In this document: positions 8,352 through 15,408 of the stretch, piece after piece
Position numbering within the stretch: the stretch's first letter is position 1
Layout of the letters: each line of letters starts with the position of its first letter
DNA from: SURF-21 sp964592775
GTDB taxonomy: Bacteria; Actinomycetota; Geothermincolia; Geothermincolales; RBG-13-55-18
Length of the DNA: 40,912 bases
Reading direction: 5' to 3'
NCBI GenBank assembly: GCA_964592775.1
Contig: CAZQFX010000003.1
Location: 1 to 40,912, forward strand
Program-made: the position numbers and the translations under genes
The notes under the pieces: generated by a model
Databases searched by the model: none
What the model was told of the DNA's origin: nothing
Seen by the model: only the letters and a program-made list of their open reading frames with translations

Positions 8352-9995
8352 TCATTTGGTCGCATCCTTTGGTTCAGATCCCGGATACCAGCGAGCCCCT
8401 CTGGTCCTACCTTTGACATGTATCACGCCCTCGTCCTTGAATTCCCTTAACAGAACCTTTACCTGGTTTCTGGAATGGCCATGAAGAACCTGCAGGAACT
8501 CACTCATAGTAGATCCAGCTGCTCGATTATCCTCGATGTGCTTTATAAGGAGCGACTTGTTCGTTTCCTTGTCTAGGCCTTTCCTGCGAGTGTAAGTCCC
8601 TTTGCTCTTCAGAAACTCGTAGAACTGCCTGGCCGGGATGTAACGCGCCCCTTTGCCTGAGCCCACACGCTCGATTACCCCACTTCCTAATAATTTATGT
8701 AGCGAACCCCTTAGGTCTTCGGGGACCTTCTGCTCCCTGAAAACCAGATCGATCGCCAGTAAATCGTAGGTTGAAAAGCTCTCCAGGCGTTCGCTGCCGA
8801 CTTTTTCAAGAAAGCGGAGGAATTCCGGATTGCTTATTACCCCGTGCAGGGTGATCCAGAAATGGTAATCATCGGTGTTGGTAAAATCGGGCTTCGGCTT
8901 CCCTTCCTTAATGCAAGCCTCAAAGATGCGGTTCATTCCCTGGCCCGAGCGTTCCACCAACCCGCATTTGGCGAAAGCCTCCGCGATGCGTCGATTGCGT
9001 GGCGCCTGTTCCCTCAGTATATTCTCAAGAGTTATTCCGGGAGGAAGCCCTCCCGGGCTCACTAACTCGAGTTTGTCCGGATACTGCCTTGCGAAGACCG
9101 ACCCTCCCATGCGATAGTCCCGATGGCTAACCGCATTCAGCAACGCCTCCCTGACCGCCGCCTCGTTTAGGGCAGGTATGTCCAGCACAAAAAGCCCATC
9201 CTGGTAGTGTTGCACATCGTTGCGACGGTTGATGAGTTCCCACAGTTCGTCATAGAAAGAGAAGAACCCTCGTCTGAGCTCCAGGCGGTGCTGGGCGGGG
9301 CCGCTGGCCATGCTCGAGCGATATTCATAGATCACCTCGGCGTTGGGGAGGAGGCGACCCAGTGAGTGCTTTTTCCCAAACAGGATCAGGGCGGCGTTGG
9401 TAATCCCTTCCGGCAAGACAAGCTCCGCATCCGCAAGAAGCTGATCCATGGGTAGGCCGTTTAGATCAGAGTTTCTGGATTTCCTAATCCAAAGCTCCCT
9501 GAACTTCTCAATCATTTCTGGATCTAGGTCATCCATTGAGGCTCGCTCGCATATCTCGGCAGAAAAATCGGGCTCAGTCTCGTCGAATATGCGTCTAAGC
9601 ACGTCGGGGGGCATGGAGACCAGGCTTTCGCCCGAGCGCATCAGATATCTTCCCTCATAGTGCAAGGGTACTCCCAAAGGCCTGGAAGGAACATTAAAGA
9701 CCAGAACGCGGCCGCGAGGGTGTTTTATCTCTTCTATATCAACCCTCAAGCGAATCGCATCCAAGAGCATGTGTTTTGTCTTTTCCAGGTTGGCGAATGC
9801 GCTGGACCCCACCACTTTCCTGGGTCTCTTATTAGTGGCTCCAAGAATCAGTTTTCCGCCACGCTCGTTGGCAAGAGCAACGCAATATGAGGCAAGCTTC
9901 CTGAAGTCGAGGCTTTGCTTGGCTTCCTTGAACTCAACGTTCTCGCCCTCTTTTTCTTGGAGTAACGCTTCAAGCCTTGATACATCCTCGTTCAA
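8352..9995 (-). CDS. AlbA_2/Schlafen-type ATP-binding protein
   Basis: A 547-residue protein with an N-terminal AlbA_2 (Schlafen-like, putative DNA-binding) domain: EGENVEFKEAKQ at 17-28, then LASYCVALANERGGKLILGA. The central HATPase_c_4-like part has AAVREALLNAVSHRDYR and SGQGMNRIFEAC. The C terminus has winged-helix-like segments (SEFLQVLHGHSRNQVKVLL). COG2865-type proteins act as regulators or effectors and are frequent in defence islands. The start is TTG at 9995, fixed by a full Shine-Dalgarno GGAGGTGAT seven bases upstream. That site overlaps the stop codon of the preceding 50-codon ORF, so the pair should be translationally coupled. Whether it regulates the cassette or acts in it cannot be told from sequence. 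Confidence 0.85.
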   Translation of the reverse strand: MNEDVSRLEALLQEKEGENVEFKEAKQSLDFRKLASYCVALANERGGKLILGATNKRPRKVVGSSAFANLEKTKHMLLDAIRLRVDIEEIKHPRGRVLVFNVPSRPLGVPLHYEGRYLMRSGESLVSMPPDVLRRIFDETEPDFSAEICERASMDDLDPEMIEKFRELWIRKSRNSDLNGLPMDQLLADAELVLPEGITNAALILFGKKHSLGRLLPNAEVIYEYRSSMASGPAQHRLELRRGFFSFYDELWELINRRNDVQHYQDGLFVLDIPALNEAAVREALLNAVSHRDYRMGGSVFARQYPDKLELVSPGGLPPGITLENILREQAPRNRRIAEAFAKCGLVERSGQGMNRIFEACIKEGKPKPDFTNTDDYHFWITLHGVISNPEFLRFLEKVGSERLESFSTYDLLAIDLVFREQKVPEDLRGSLHKLLGSGVIERVGSGKGARYIPARQFYEFLKSKGTYTRRKGLDKETNKSLLIKHIEDNRAAGSTMSEFLQVLHGHSRNQVKVLLREFKDEGVIHVKGRTRGARWYPGSEPKDATK

Positions 9996-10002
9996 GCGTT
10001 AA

Positions 10003-10155
10003 TCACCTCCATTGAGGCCTCGCGAACTGAGAGGTCTTGTTCAGTAATCTATGACCTCGCCTACCAAACACTACGTTGTGGTATCCCTTGAGATGGTTAT
10101 CGTCCCTGCCATCTGGGTTTCCGTATTGATAGGGTTTATTTCTATCGTTTGACAT
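10003..10155 (-). CDS. 50-residue protein between helicase and AlbA genes
   Basis: An open frame of 50 codons fills the gap between the helicase and AlbA genes almost exactly. Its ATG lies two bases after the helicase TGA, and its own TGA is inside the Shine-Dalgarno of the next gene. The product begins MSNDRNKPYQYGNPDG and ends FARPQWR; it is basic, rich in Arg, Asn, His and Tyr, with no Cys, no membrane segment and no motif I recognise. A weak ribosome site (GGAAGG, about 11 bases upstream, or GGTGAAG directly before the ATG) suggests coupling to the helicase. The tight packing is the main evidence; coding potential is otherwise untested. It might be a small accessory or antitoxin-like subunit, which is inference only. 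Confidence 0.6.
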   Translation of the reverse strand: MSNDRNKPYQYGNPDGRDDNHLKGYHNVVFGRRGHRLLNKTSQFARPQWR

Positions 10156-10157
10156 CT

Positions 10158-13100
10158 TCACCGCGGGCCTTCCTCCAACCTTAACAACTCACTGATACTG
10201 TAATTGACACTGGTTACGCCGAAGTCGGGCTCACGCTGGAAGGGCTTCCTTATGTAGTGGGGCACCGTCTGGTCGTCATCCACCTCGACGATGGCCAGGA
10301 TGAAATCGTCGGGCTTATTCAAGGCGGTGAGAATCTCGTTCTTGGTCACGGTCACCGTGGCAGCTCCAGAGGCCCTGCCTTTGACCTCGATAAAACGGAG
10401 TTTCCCACTTTCTGGGACGAGAGACTCGATATCGTAGCCCTTCTTCTCCACGCTTATGTCCTGGGGCACGTTGCCTAGCTTTTCTTCTACTGCCATGACC
10501 GCGGCCATGGCCAGCGCCTCCACGACCTTGGTGTCCACGGGGCGCTCGGTCACCCCCTTGAGCCGACGCAAGACCCCCCCCGGTACCACCAGGGCTCCTC
10601 CCACGACCAGGGGGGGAAGGGGATAGAGCTTACGCTCCTGTTCGAGCTCGGCCATGCGGCTTTCCAGTCTTACGGCTAGTTCGTCTGCGCGCTTGCGGGC
10701 AAGGCCCGAGTTCAGCCGGGCGTTATATCTGCCCGCCAGCTCCTGCTCCTTCAGCTGTTGGGCACGCTGATCCCAATGGGCAATTTCCTTGGTCAGCCTG
10801 TCCTTCACCGCCTGCTTAGTCTTGTCGATGAGCTCTTCCCGGTATCCCTGAACCTCGGAGAGATGCTCGGGCACCAGGTGCTCCGCCGCGTAGAGGATGG
10901 TTTTCTCCTCGATTTCCTCCCGCGACCATGGCAGCTCCGCCGTATTCAGCAGGAACTCCTTCTCTTCTCCGGATGGAGGGCGGTAGTCGAGATAGGGGGC
11001 ATAGCCAGCGGCTCGCGCGATGCCCGAAGCCTCCATTTCCACGAACTGCAAACGCCGGGAAACCAGCCGCCTGTCGCCCGAGGCGACGCTCCTGGCATCC
11101 TGTATGGAATGCTCCAGGATTACGAGAAGGCGCGCCTCTTCCGAAGGGTCGTTCTCGTCTATTAGCATAGTTCCCTGCTTCAGGAGGTCCCCATAGCGCT
11201 CGAGGATGATGTCCAAGGTGGCCTCCAGCAGGGGATGGCCAGGGCAGACAAAGGCGGCCGGAGGTTTGCCCTCCGCATTGATGAGCTCCTTTTCGAAGGT
11301 GATCCTCTCGTAACGGGGGAGGACAGCCTCGCGGGTTCCGATAATGCGGTCGCGATTACGTATGACAGCGGGCACATGGCGTATCTCGTAGCGGCGCGGC
11401 TCCCTTTCTCTCGCGCTTCCCCCCAGTTGGCGGAAGGCTTCGAGAAAGAAAGAGGATATATAGTGGGGCTGCAGACGCCTGGCCTCGGCGCGTTCCATCT
11501 CCTCCTTTATCGACTGTAGCTTCCCCGCATCCATGACGTCGTGGGCGAGGGCGCGCTCCTCCAGGATTTCACGCAGCTGCTCACGGTCGAGGGCTTGGTC
11601 CACCACCTGCCTGAGCCTCTCCTTTACCTCGGGACTCTCCCCATAGCGGATGGCCTCAAGCAGGAGGTCGCGCAGGGGGCGGTCCTCGAACTTGAGTTTC
11701 CCCAGGATGTCGAAGACCCTGCCGCCCAGGGCCTCCCTCTCCTGGTCGAGCTTTTCCAGGAGGCGGAAGTACACCTCGCCTTCCCGGGTATCCTTGGCGA
11801 CCAGGTTCCAGAGGTGGCAGACCTCGGTCTGGCCGATGCGGTGGATACGTCCGAAGCGCTGCTCCAGTCTGTTCGGGTTCCACGGCAAGTCGTAGTTGAC
11901 CATGAGGTGGGCCCGCTGCAGGTTGATGCCCTCCCCGGCGGCGTCGGTGGCCACCAGAAGCTCCGCGCTCGGGTCCTGGTTGAACCGCTGCTCGGCGTTC
12001 TTGCGCTGTTCCCGCCCTAGGCTGCCGTGGATGGTGACAACAGCCTCAGGCTTGCCCAGAAGCGAGGTTATGCGACCGACGAGGTAGTTCTGCGTGTCCC
12101 GGTGTTCGGTGAAAATGATCAGCTTGCGGCGGTGCCCATGGGCGTCGAACATCTCCTCGCGCTCTTGCAGGATTGTCGAGAGTTCGTCCCATTTGCGGTC
12201 GGTGCCCGACTGCCTGACCCTGAGGGCGAGGTCCTCCAGGCGCTTGAGGATCCCTATTTCTGCCTCCAGTTCTCCTATGGTGCGGGCGGCGGTAGCCCGG
12301 TCCACCACCTCTTCCTCAAACGCTTCGACCTCCGCGTCGGGCCTATCCTCTATCTCCTCCTGGTCCTCCAGGGTTATGGTGGGAAGCTCTGTGTCCCAAC
12401 TCAGGCTGGTGGTGGCCACGCGGTGCATGAGCCGCTCCTCGCGCAGCCTTTTCTCCAGCCTCTCGCGCCTGCGGCGCAGCGACCGGTAAATCGCTTCGGG
12501 AGATGAAGCAAGCCTCCTCTGCAGGGTCGTGAGGGCGAAGCCGATCGTGCCCTTGCGCCCCTCGTTCTCCAGGGCGTCGGCCCGGTTGAATTCCTCCCGC
12601 ACGTAATCCGTCACCTCGGAGTAGAGACGGTATTCCGCGTCGGACAGGGTGTAGTCCACGGTATAGGCTATGCGCTCCGGGAAGAGGGAGGTGCCGTCGA
12701 ACTTGACCAGGTCCTCCTTTATCATGCGCCGCATGAGGTCGCTTGCGTCAGTAGTGTGCACGCCGTCGCGGAACCTGCCCTCGAAGCGGTCGCCGTCCAG
12801 CAGCGCCATGAAGAGCTGGTAGTCTTCTTCCTTCCCGTTATGGGGGGTGGCGGTGAGCAGGAGGAAATGGCGGGTGACGGAGGAAAGCTGTTGGCCGAGG
12901 CGGTACCTCTTGGTGTAGCTAACCTCCCCGCCGAAGAAATGGGCGCTCATTTTATGGGCCTCGTCGCAGACCACCAGGTCCCAGTCGGAGGCCTTGAGCT
13001 TGGCCTGNNNNNNNNNNACGTCCTCGTTGCGGCTGAGCTTATCCAGGCGGCAGATGGCCAGGTTGTTTTCCTGGAACCAGTTGCCGGTGCGGGCTGCCTC

Positions 13101-13661
13101 GAAGCCCTGGTTGGTCATGATCTCGAAGGGCAGCTGGAACTTCTGGAATAGCTCATCCTGCCACTGGTCAACCAGGTTTCCGGGACAGACCACCAGGCAC
13201 CTCTGCACGTCCCCCCTTATCATAAGCTCCTTGATGAGCAGCCCGGCCATGATGGTCTTGCCCGCGCCCGGGTCATCCGCCAGGAGGAAACGGAGCGGCT
13301 GGCGGGGGAGCATCTCGCCGTAGACCGCCGTTATCTGGTGTGGGAGGGGCTCGACGAGCGAGGTATGGACGGCGAGGAGAGGGTCGAAGACGTAGGCCAG
13401 GCGGATGCGCCGGGCTTCGCTGACCAGCCTAAATAGTGCGCTGTCACCGTCGAAACTCCAGGGTTTGCCCTCCTCTACCACCTCCAGGTTAGGCTCGCTG
13501 TCCCGGTAGAGAAGCACGTTTCCGAGGCTGCCCGAGTAGTCCTTATAGGTAAGCTCTATGGCCAGGCCTCCTATCCACCTGACCCCCATAGCGGTGACCA
13601 GGCCACTAGGTGTAACCCCTTTAATGCTGGCGTCGACCGTTATCTCCTCGAGCTTCGCCAT
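10158..13661 (-). CDS. SNF2-family helicase with DUF3883 nuclease-like domain
   Basis: About 1167 residues, a superfamily 2 DNA translocase. Walker A is LLADDPGAGKT (126-136), Walker B CDEAH (232-236), motif III LLTATPHNG (268-276); the C-terminal RecA lobe shows IIFTEHRDTQNY, VATDAAGEGINLQ and RFGRIHRIGQ. The C-terminal ~110 residues are DUF3883, with GYDIES followed by RFIEVKGR, the D...E-x-K pattern of a PD-(D/E)XK fold, so a nuclease or DNA-end-binding role is possible. The overall plan resembles DrmD of DISARM, but no drmA/B/C genes are here. First gene of the cassette; ATG at 13661 with AGGGTG eight bases upstream. A 10-N gap interrupts residues 215-218, so the protein is not fully determined. 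Confidence 0.88.
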   Translation of the reverse strand: MAKLEEITVDASIKGVTPSGLVTAMGVRWIGGLAIELTYKDYSGSLGNVLLYRDSEPNLEVVEEGKPWSFDGDSALFRLVSEARRIRLAYVFDPLLAVHTSLVEPLPHQITAVYGEMLPRQPLRFLLADDPGAGKTIMAGLLIKELMIRGDVQRCLVVCPGNLVDQWQDELFQKFQLPFEIMTNQGFEAARTGNWFQENNLAICRLDKLSRNEDXXXXQAKLKASDWDLVVCDEAHKMSAHFFGGEVSYTKRYRLGQQLSSVTRHFLLLTATPHNGKEEDYQLFMALLDGDRFEGRFRDGVHTTDASDLMRRMIKEDLVKFDGTSLFPERIAYTVDYTLSDAEYRLYSEVTDYVREEFNRADALENEGRKGTIGFALTTLQRRLASSPEAIYRSLRRRRERLEKRLREERLMHRVATTSLSWDTELPTITLEDQEEIEDRPDAEVEAFEEEVVDRATAARTIGELEAEIGILKRLEDLALRVRQSGTDRKWDELSTILQEREEMFDAHGHRRKLIIFTEHRDTQNYLVGRITSLLGKPEAVVTIHGSLGREQRKNAEQRFNQDPSAELLVATDAAGEGINLQRAHLMVNYDLPWNPNRLEQRFGRIHRIGQTEVCHLWNLVAKDTREGEVYFRLLEKLDQEREALGGRVFDILGKLKFEDRPLRDLLLEAIRYGESPEVKERLRQVVDQALDREQLREILEERALAHDVMDAGKLQSIKEEMERAEARRLQPHYISSFFLEAFRQLGGSAREREPRRYEIRHVPAVIRNRDRIIGTREAVLPRYERITFEKELINAEGKPPAAFVCPGHPLLEATLDIILERYGDLLKQGTMLIDENDPSEEARLLVILEHSIQDARSVASGDRRLVSRRLQFVEMEASGIARAAGYAPYLDYRPPSGEEKEFLLNTAELPWSREEIEEKTILYAAEHLVPEHLSEVQGYREELIDKTKQAVKDRLTKEIAHWDQRAQQLKEQELAGRYNARLNSGLARKRADELAVRLESRMAELEQERKLYPLPPLVVGGALVVPGGVLRRLKGVTERPVDTKVVEALAMAAVMAVEEKLGNVPQDISVEKKGYDIESLVPESGKLRFIEVKGRASGAATVTVTKNEILTALNKPDDFILAIVEVDDDQTVPHYIRKPFQREPDFGVTSVNYSISELLRLEEGPR
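13008..13017. other. Ten-N assembly gap inside the helicase gene
   Basis: Ten undetermined bases lie between the codons for RNED and QAKLK. On the coding strand the flanks read GAC-GTN...CAG; GTN is Val whatever the third base. The frame is open on both sides of the gap as written, but ten Ns is a common placeholder length, so the real distance may differ. Confidence 0.97.
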
Positions 13662-13753
13662 TACAGGACACCCTTGAACTAGATATTCCTAAAGCCAAGC
13701 CGGTGGGTTGCTTTCGCACAAAACCACCCTTCAACAGCTAATTCTAGCAGATA

Positions 13754-13963
13754 GTGGCGACATGGCATTTTGTAGAATCAACAATCTTAGTTCTATATTG
13801 CGGCATCCAGGAGCCTATCGTACAGCGGATAATGGGGCACAAGAGCGCGATTATGACCAAGCGCTATACGCACTTCCATGACGAGCAAATACGCGATGCG
13901 ATGAGCAAGCTCGACGATGCCTTGGAAGCGGCAGCTCCTGAAAAAGAGCAAGACGAATGTTAG
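13754..13963 (+). pseudogene. C-terminal remnant of a tyrosine recombinase/integrase
   Basis: About 69 codons whose second half matches the end of a phage-type integrase: GIQEPIVQRIMGHKSAIMTK followed by RYTHFHDEQIRDAM. The GHKS motif and the RYTH nucleophile tyrosine are present; the upstream catalytic Arg and the HxLRH box are missing. The segment before GIQEP (ILVLYC) does not fit the family and looks decayed. There is no convincing ribosome site. It lies between the defence cassette and tRNA-Val, the usual place of an island integrase, so I read it as the dead integrase of the element that brought the cassette. Confidence 0.7.
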
Positions 13964-14002
13964 AAATCTGTTAGAAATGGAACCCTTCAAAAGGGGTTAT
14001 TC

Positions 14003-14040
14003 AAAAAGCCTGGTCGAAGGGAAATACCCTCTGACCAGGC
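14003..14040 (-). terminator. Intrinsic terminator, minus strand
   Basis: A strong hairpin with perfect outer stem GCCTGGTC (14008-14015) and GACCAGGC (14033-14040), extended inward by GGG/CCC. On the minus strand it is followed by five Us (14007-14003). It would catch read-through from the tRNA-Val transcript. Confidence 0.7.
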
Positions 14041-14051
14041 CTTATATCTGC

Positions 14052-14063
14052 TGGGCGTTAAGG
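14052..14063. repeat. 12-bp copy of the tRNA-Val 3' end (candidate att remnant)
   Basis: TGGGCGTTAAGG here is identical to 14142-14153, which is the discriminator base, acceptor 3' strand and start of the T arm of tRNA-Val. Weaker similarity continues for about 10 more bases (TTG and AA matches). It lies between the integrase remnant and the tRNA, as an old attachment-site duplication would. Confidence 0.5.
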
Positions 14064-14110
14064 CCCTTGGAAGACCTTACCCCACTTATCGTCCTGGGGG
14101 AGGCGGTATG

Positions 14111-14130
14111 AAAAAGGGCCACGGTGGCCC
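14111..14130 (-). terminator. Intrinsic terminator of tRNA-Val
   Basis: On the minus strand GGGCCACCGTGGCCC (14130-14116) forms a GC-rich hairpin followed by five Us (14115-14111). It starts only nine bases after the CCA end of tRNA-Val. Confidence 0.75.
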
Positions 14131-14138
14131 CATGTTAT

Positions 14139-14213
14139 TGGTGGGCGTTAAGGGATTTGAACCCATGACCTCCTGCTTGTAAGGCAGGCGCTCTCCCGCT
14201 GAGCTAAACGCCC
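14139..14213 (-). tRNA. tRNA-Val (anticodon TAC)
   Basis: A complete cloverleaf reads on the minus strand. The acceptor stem GGGCGTT/AACGCCC pairs perfectly, the D arm is GCTC...GAGC, the anticodon stem CCTGC/GCAGG holds loop CTTACAA (anticodon TAC, Val GTA codons), and the T loop is TTCAAAT. Discriminator A and an encoded CCA (14141-14139) follow. The T stem has one T-T mismatch at its second pair. The 3' end faces the defence island, consistent with use as an integration site. Confidence 0.93.
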
Positions 14214-14227
14214 GGAATAGTAGAATG

Positions 14228-14254
14228 ATAATACACGCGGTGCCGCGCGGACAA
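14228..14254 (-). promoter_or_regulatory. Candidate promoter of tRNA-Val
   Basis: On the minus strand TTGTCC (14254-14249) and TATTAT (14233-14228) are separated by 15 bp, with the tRNA starting 14 bases after the -10. The spacing is short for a housekeeping promoter, so this is tentative. Confidence 0.4.
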
Positions 14255-14376
14255 TGCGGCGGCGTTCCCCGGCCATGTCCCCGTCGCGATACCTCACACA
14301 CCTCCCGCGAAACTTGGCGGTCGCTTCAGCACCACTCCAGGTAGATAATATGGAGACAAGTATAAGGAGGTCTGAT

Positions 14377-14649
14377 ATGAAGATCGTCGATCGCGTGCTG
14401 TATTCACTCGTGTCCATGATACAGATGCTTTTCTCCCACATGCACGGCTTCGAGGAGAAGTACCTGCGCAGATATCAAGGGCGTGCCATCGAGGCCTCCG
14501 CCTCCTCGCCTCGCCGCGAGGAGGAACCTTTCGATCTCAAGCTCAGCAAGGCCGCGGCGGATATGCGCGCGGCCGACGGTGGCAAACCATATCTCGACCT
14601 CGAGCGCATGTTGGATGACGGTATGGGTGCCATGTCAGCCATGATCTAG
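14377..14649 (+). CDS. Small hypothetical protein, 90 residues
   Basis: An ATG at 14377 follows a strong AAGGAGG ribosome site (14364-14370), which decides this start over upstream in-frame codons. The product begins MKIVDRVLYSLVSMIQMLFS, a short hydrophobic/amphipathic stretch that could lie on the membrane, followed by a charged tail (SPRREEEPFDLKLSK) and LDLERMLDDGMG. I do not recognise the family. The gene ends exactly where a transposase fragment begins, so its C terminus may have been cut and its stop codon (shared with the fragment's edge) acquired by that insertion. Confidence 0.55.
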   Translation: MKIVDRVLYSLVSMIQMLFSHMHGFEEKYLRRYQGRAIEASASSPRREEEPFDLKLSKAAADMRAADGGKPYLDLERMLDDGMGAMSAMI

Positions 14650-14849
14650 GCGGCGAGCTCGTTGCGTTCCCCCTCCAGGTAGGAGGAGGTGACGTCGTAG
14701 AGGAAGAGGAGGGGGAGGGGGGCCTCCGTCTCCCCCGCCCGCCGGTGGGCCCAGAGAGCGTCCTCTATCTCCTGCTGGCGGGAATAGAGCCAGTCCATGA
14801 GGCTGTCGCGCAAACCCTGCGTCAGCCTCTTATGTCTAATTATTAGCAA
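14646..14849 (-). pseudogene. IS1634-type transposase fragment
   Basis: About 67 codons on the minus strand: LRDSLMDWLYSRQQEIEDAL, then LFLYDVTSSYLEGERNELAA. The YDVTSSYLEG motif is the catalytic-Asp region of IS1634-family (IS4-like DDE) transposases. Both ends are missing: the family usually exceeds 450 residues and continues FGYNRDG after ELAA, whereas here a TAG follows at once. No terminal inverted repeats are visible. It is a dead IS scar between the tRNA region and the metabolic operon. Confidence 0.7.
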
Positions 14850-15025
14850 TACAGCCGTGACTACATAATTGGTGCCGCAATTGCCCTATCCGGCTTTTTG
14901 CCCGCGATTATTTGGGAATCAGGTCGTCAGCGGCGCGGAAGTTCCGATATAAAACGGGACCACGAGCGCAACGAGGCGGCCGGGGTGATCGAGAACGAAG
15001 AACTCCTATAACGGGAAAGGAATCG

Positions 15026-15328
15026 CTAACCACCAGCCATAGGCGGGAAGATGGCGACGGAGTCCCCGTCGCGGACTTCGGAATCCAAGCCATGCGCCAA
15101 TGCGCGATAGTGGCGCCCGTTGAGCAGGATGGGATTCCCGGGGCGTACCGCTCCCGTTTCCGGTTCGAACAACCTGTCGTATAGGTCTTCTCCACACCTC
15201 TCCGCGACCATATACAGTATCTCCCGCAAGGTCGATACGGGAAGATCAAGTTCGATCTCGCCCGTCCCGCCGACCGCTTTCCTGAACTGAAGGTAACCCT
15301 TGACCTTTATCACCGGGATATCACCCAT
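15026..15328 (-). CDS. MoaD/ThiS-family ubiquitin-like protein
   Basis: A 100-residue beta-grasp protein ending PPMAGG, the Gly-Gly tail that MoaD-type sulfur carriers use for thiocarboxylation. Internal features fit the family: IKVKGYLQFRKAVGG at the start, LREILYMVAERCGEDLYDRL, then GNPILLNGRHYRAL and DGDSVAIFPP. As the last gene of an operon with an aldehyde ferredoxin oxidoreductase, it most likely supplies dithiolene sulfur for that enzyme's tungsten-pterin cofactor; that link is inference. I prefer ATG 15328 to an in-frame TTG at 15403; neither has a strong ribosome site. Eighty bases separate it from the CooC-like gene upstream. Confidence 0.8.
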   Translation of the reverse strand: MGDIPVIKVKGYLQFRKAVGGTGEIELDLPVSTLREILYMVAERCGEDLYDRLFEPETGAVRPGNPILLNGRHYRALAHGLDSEVRDGDSVAIFPPMAGG

Positions 15329-15408
15329 ACCAGTAGGTCCCGAACCCGCCGTTGACCGGTAAAAACTCGATCGCCGGTTCTCATTCCGGAGAGCTCCCCT
15401 CAAGAGCG

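Noticed and set aside
8222..8357. Short minus-strand frames across the repeat-rich gap as small genes
   Set aside because: Two overlapping frames of about 33-35 codons are open only because of the repeats; neither has a ribosome site or protein-like composition.
13702..13728. Inverted repeat GGTGGGTT...AACCACC before the helicase gene as an operator or attenuator
   Set aside because: The arms are imperfect and there is no T run or leader peptide; a nearby TAGAAT (13746-13741, minus) lacks a -35.
14908..15249. Minus-strand frame across the MoaD-like gene
   Set aside because: Out of frame with the clear MoaD-like product and without recognisable motifs; a shadow frame.
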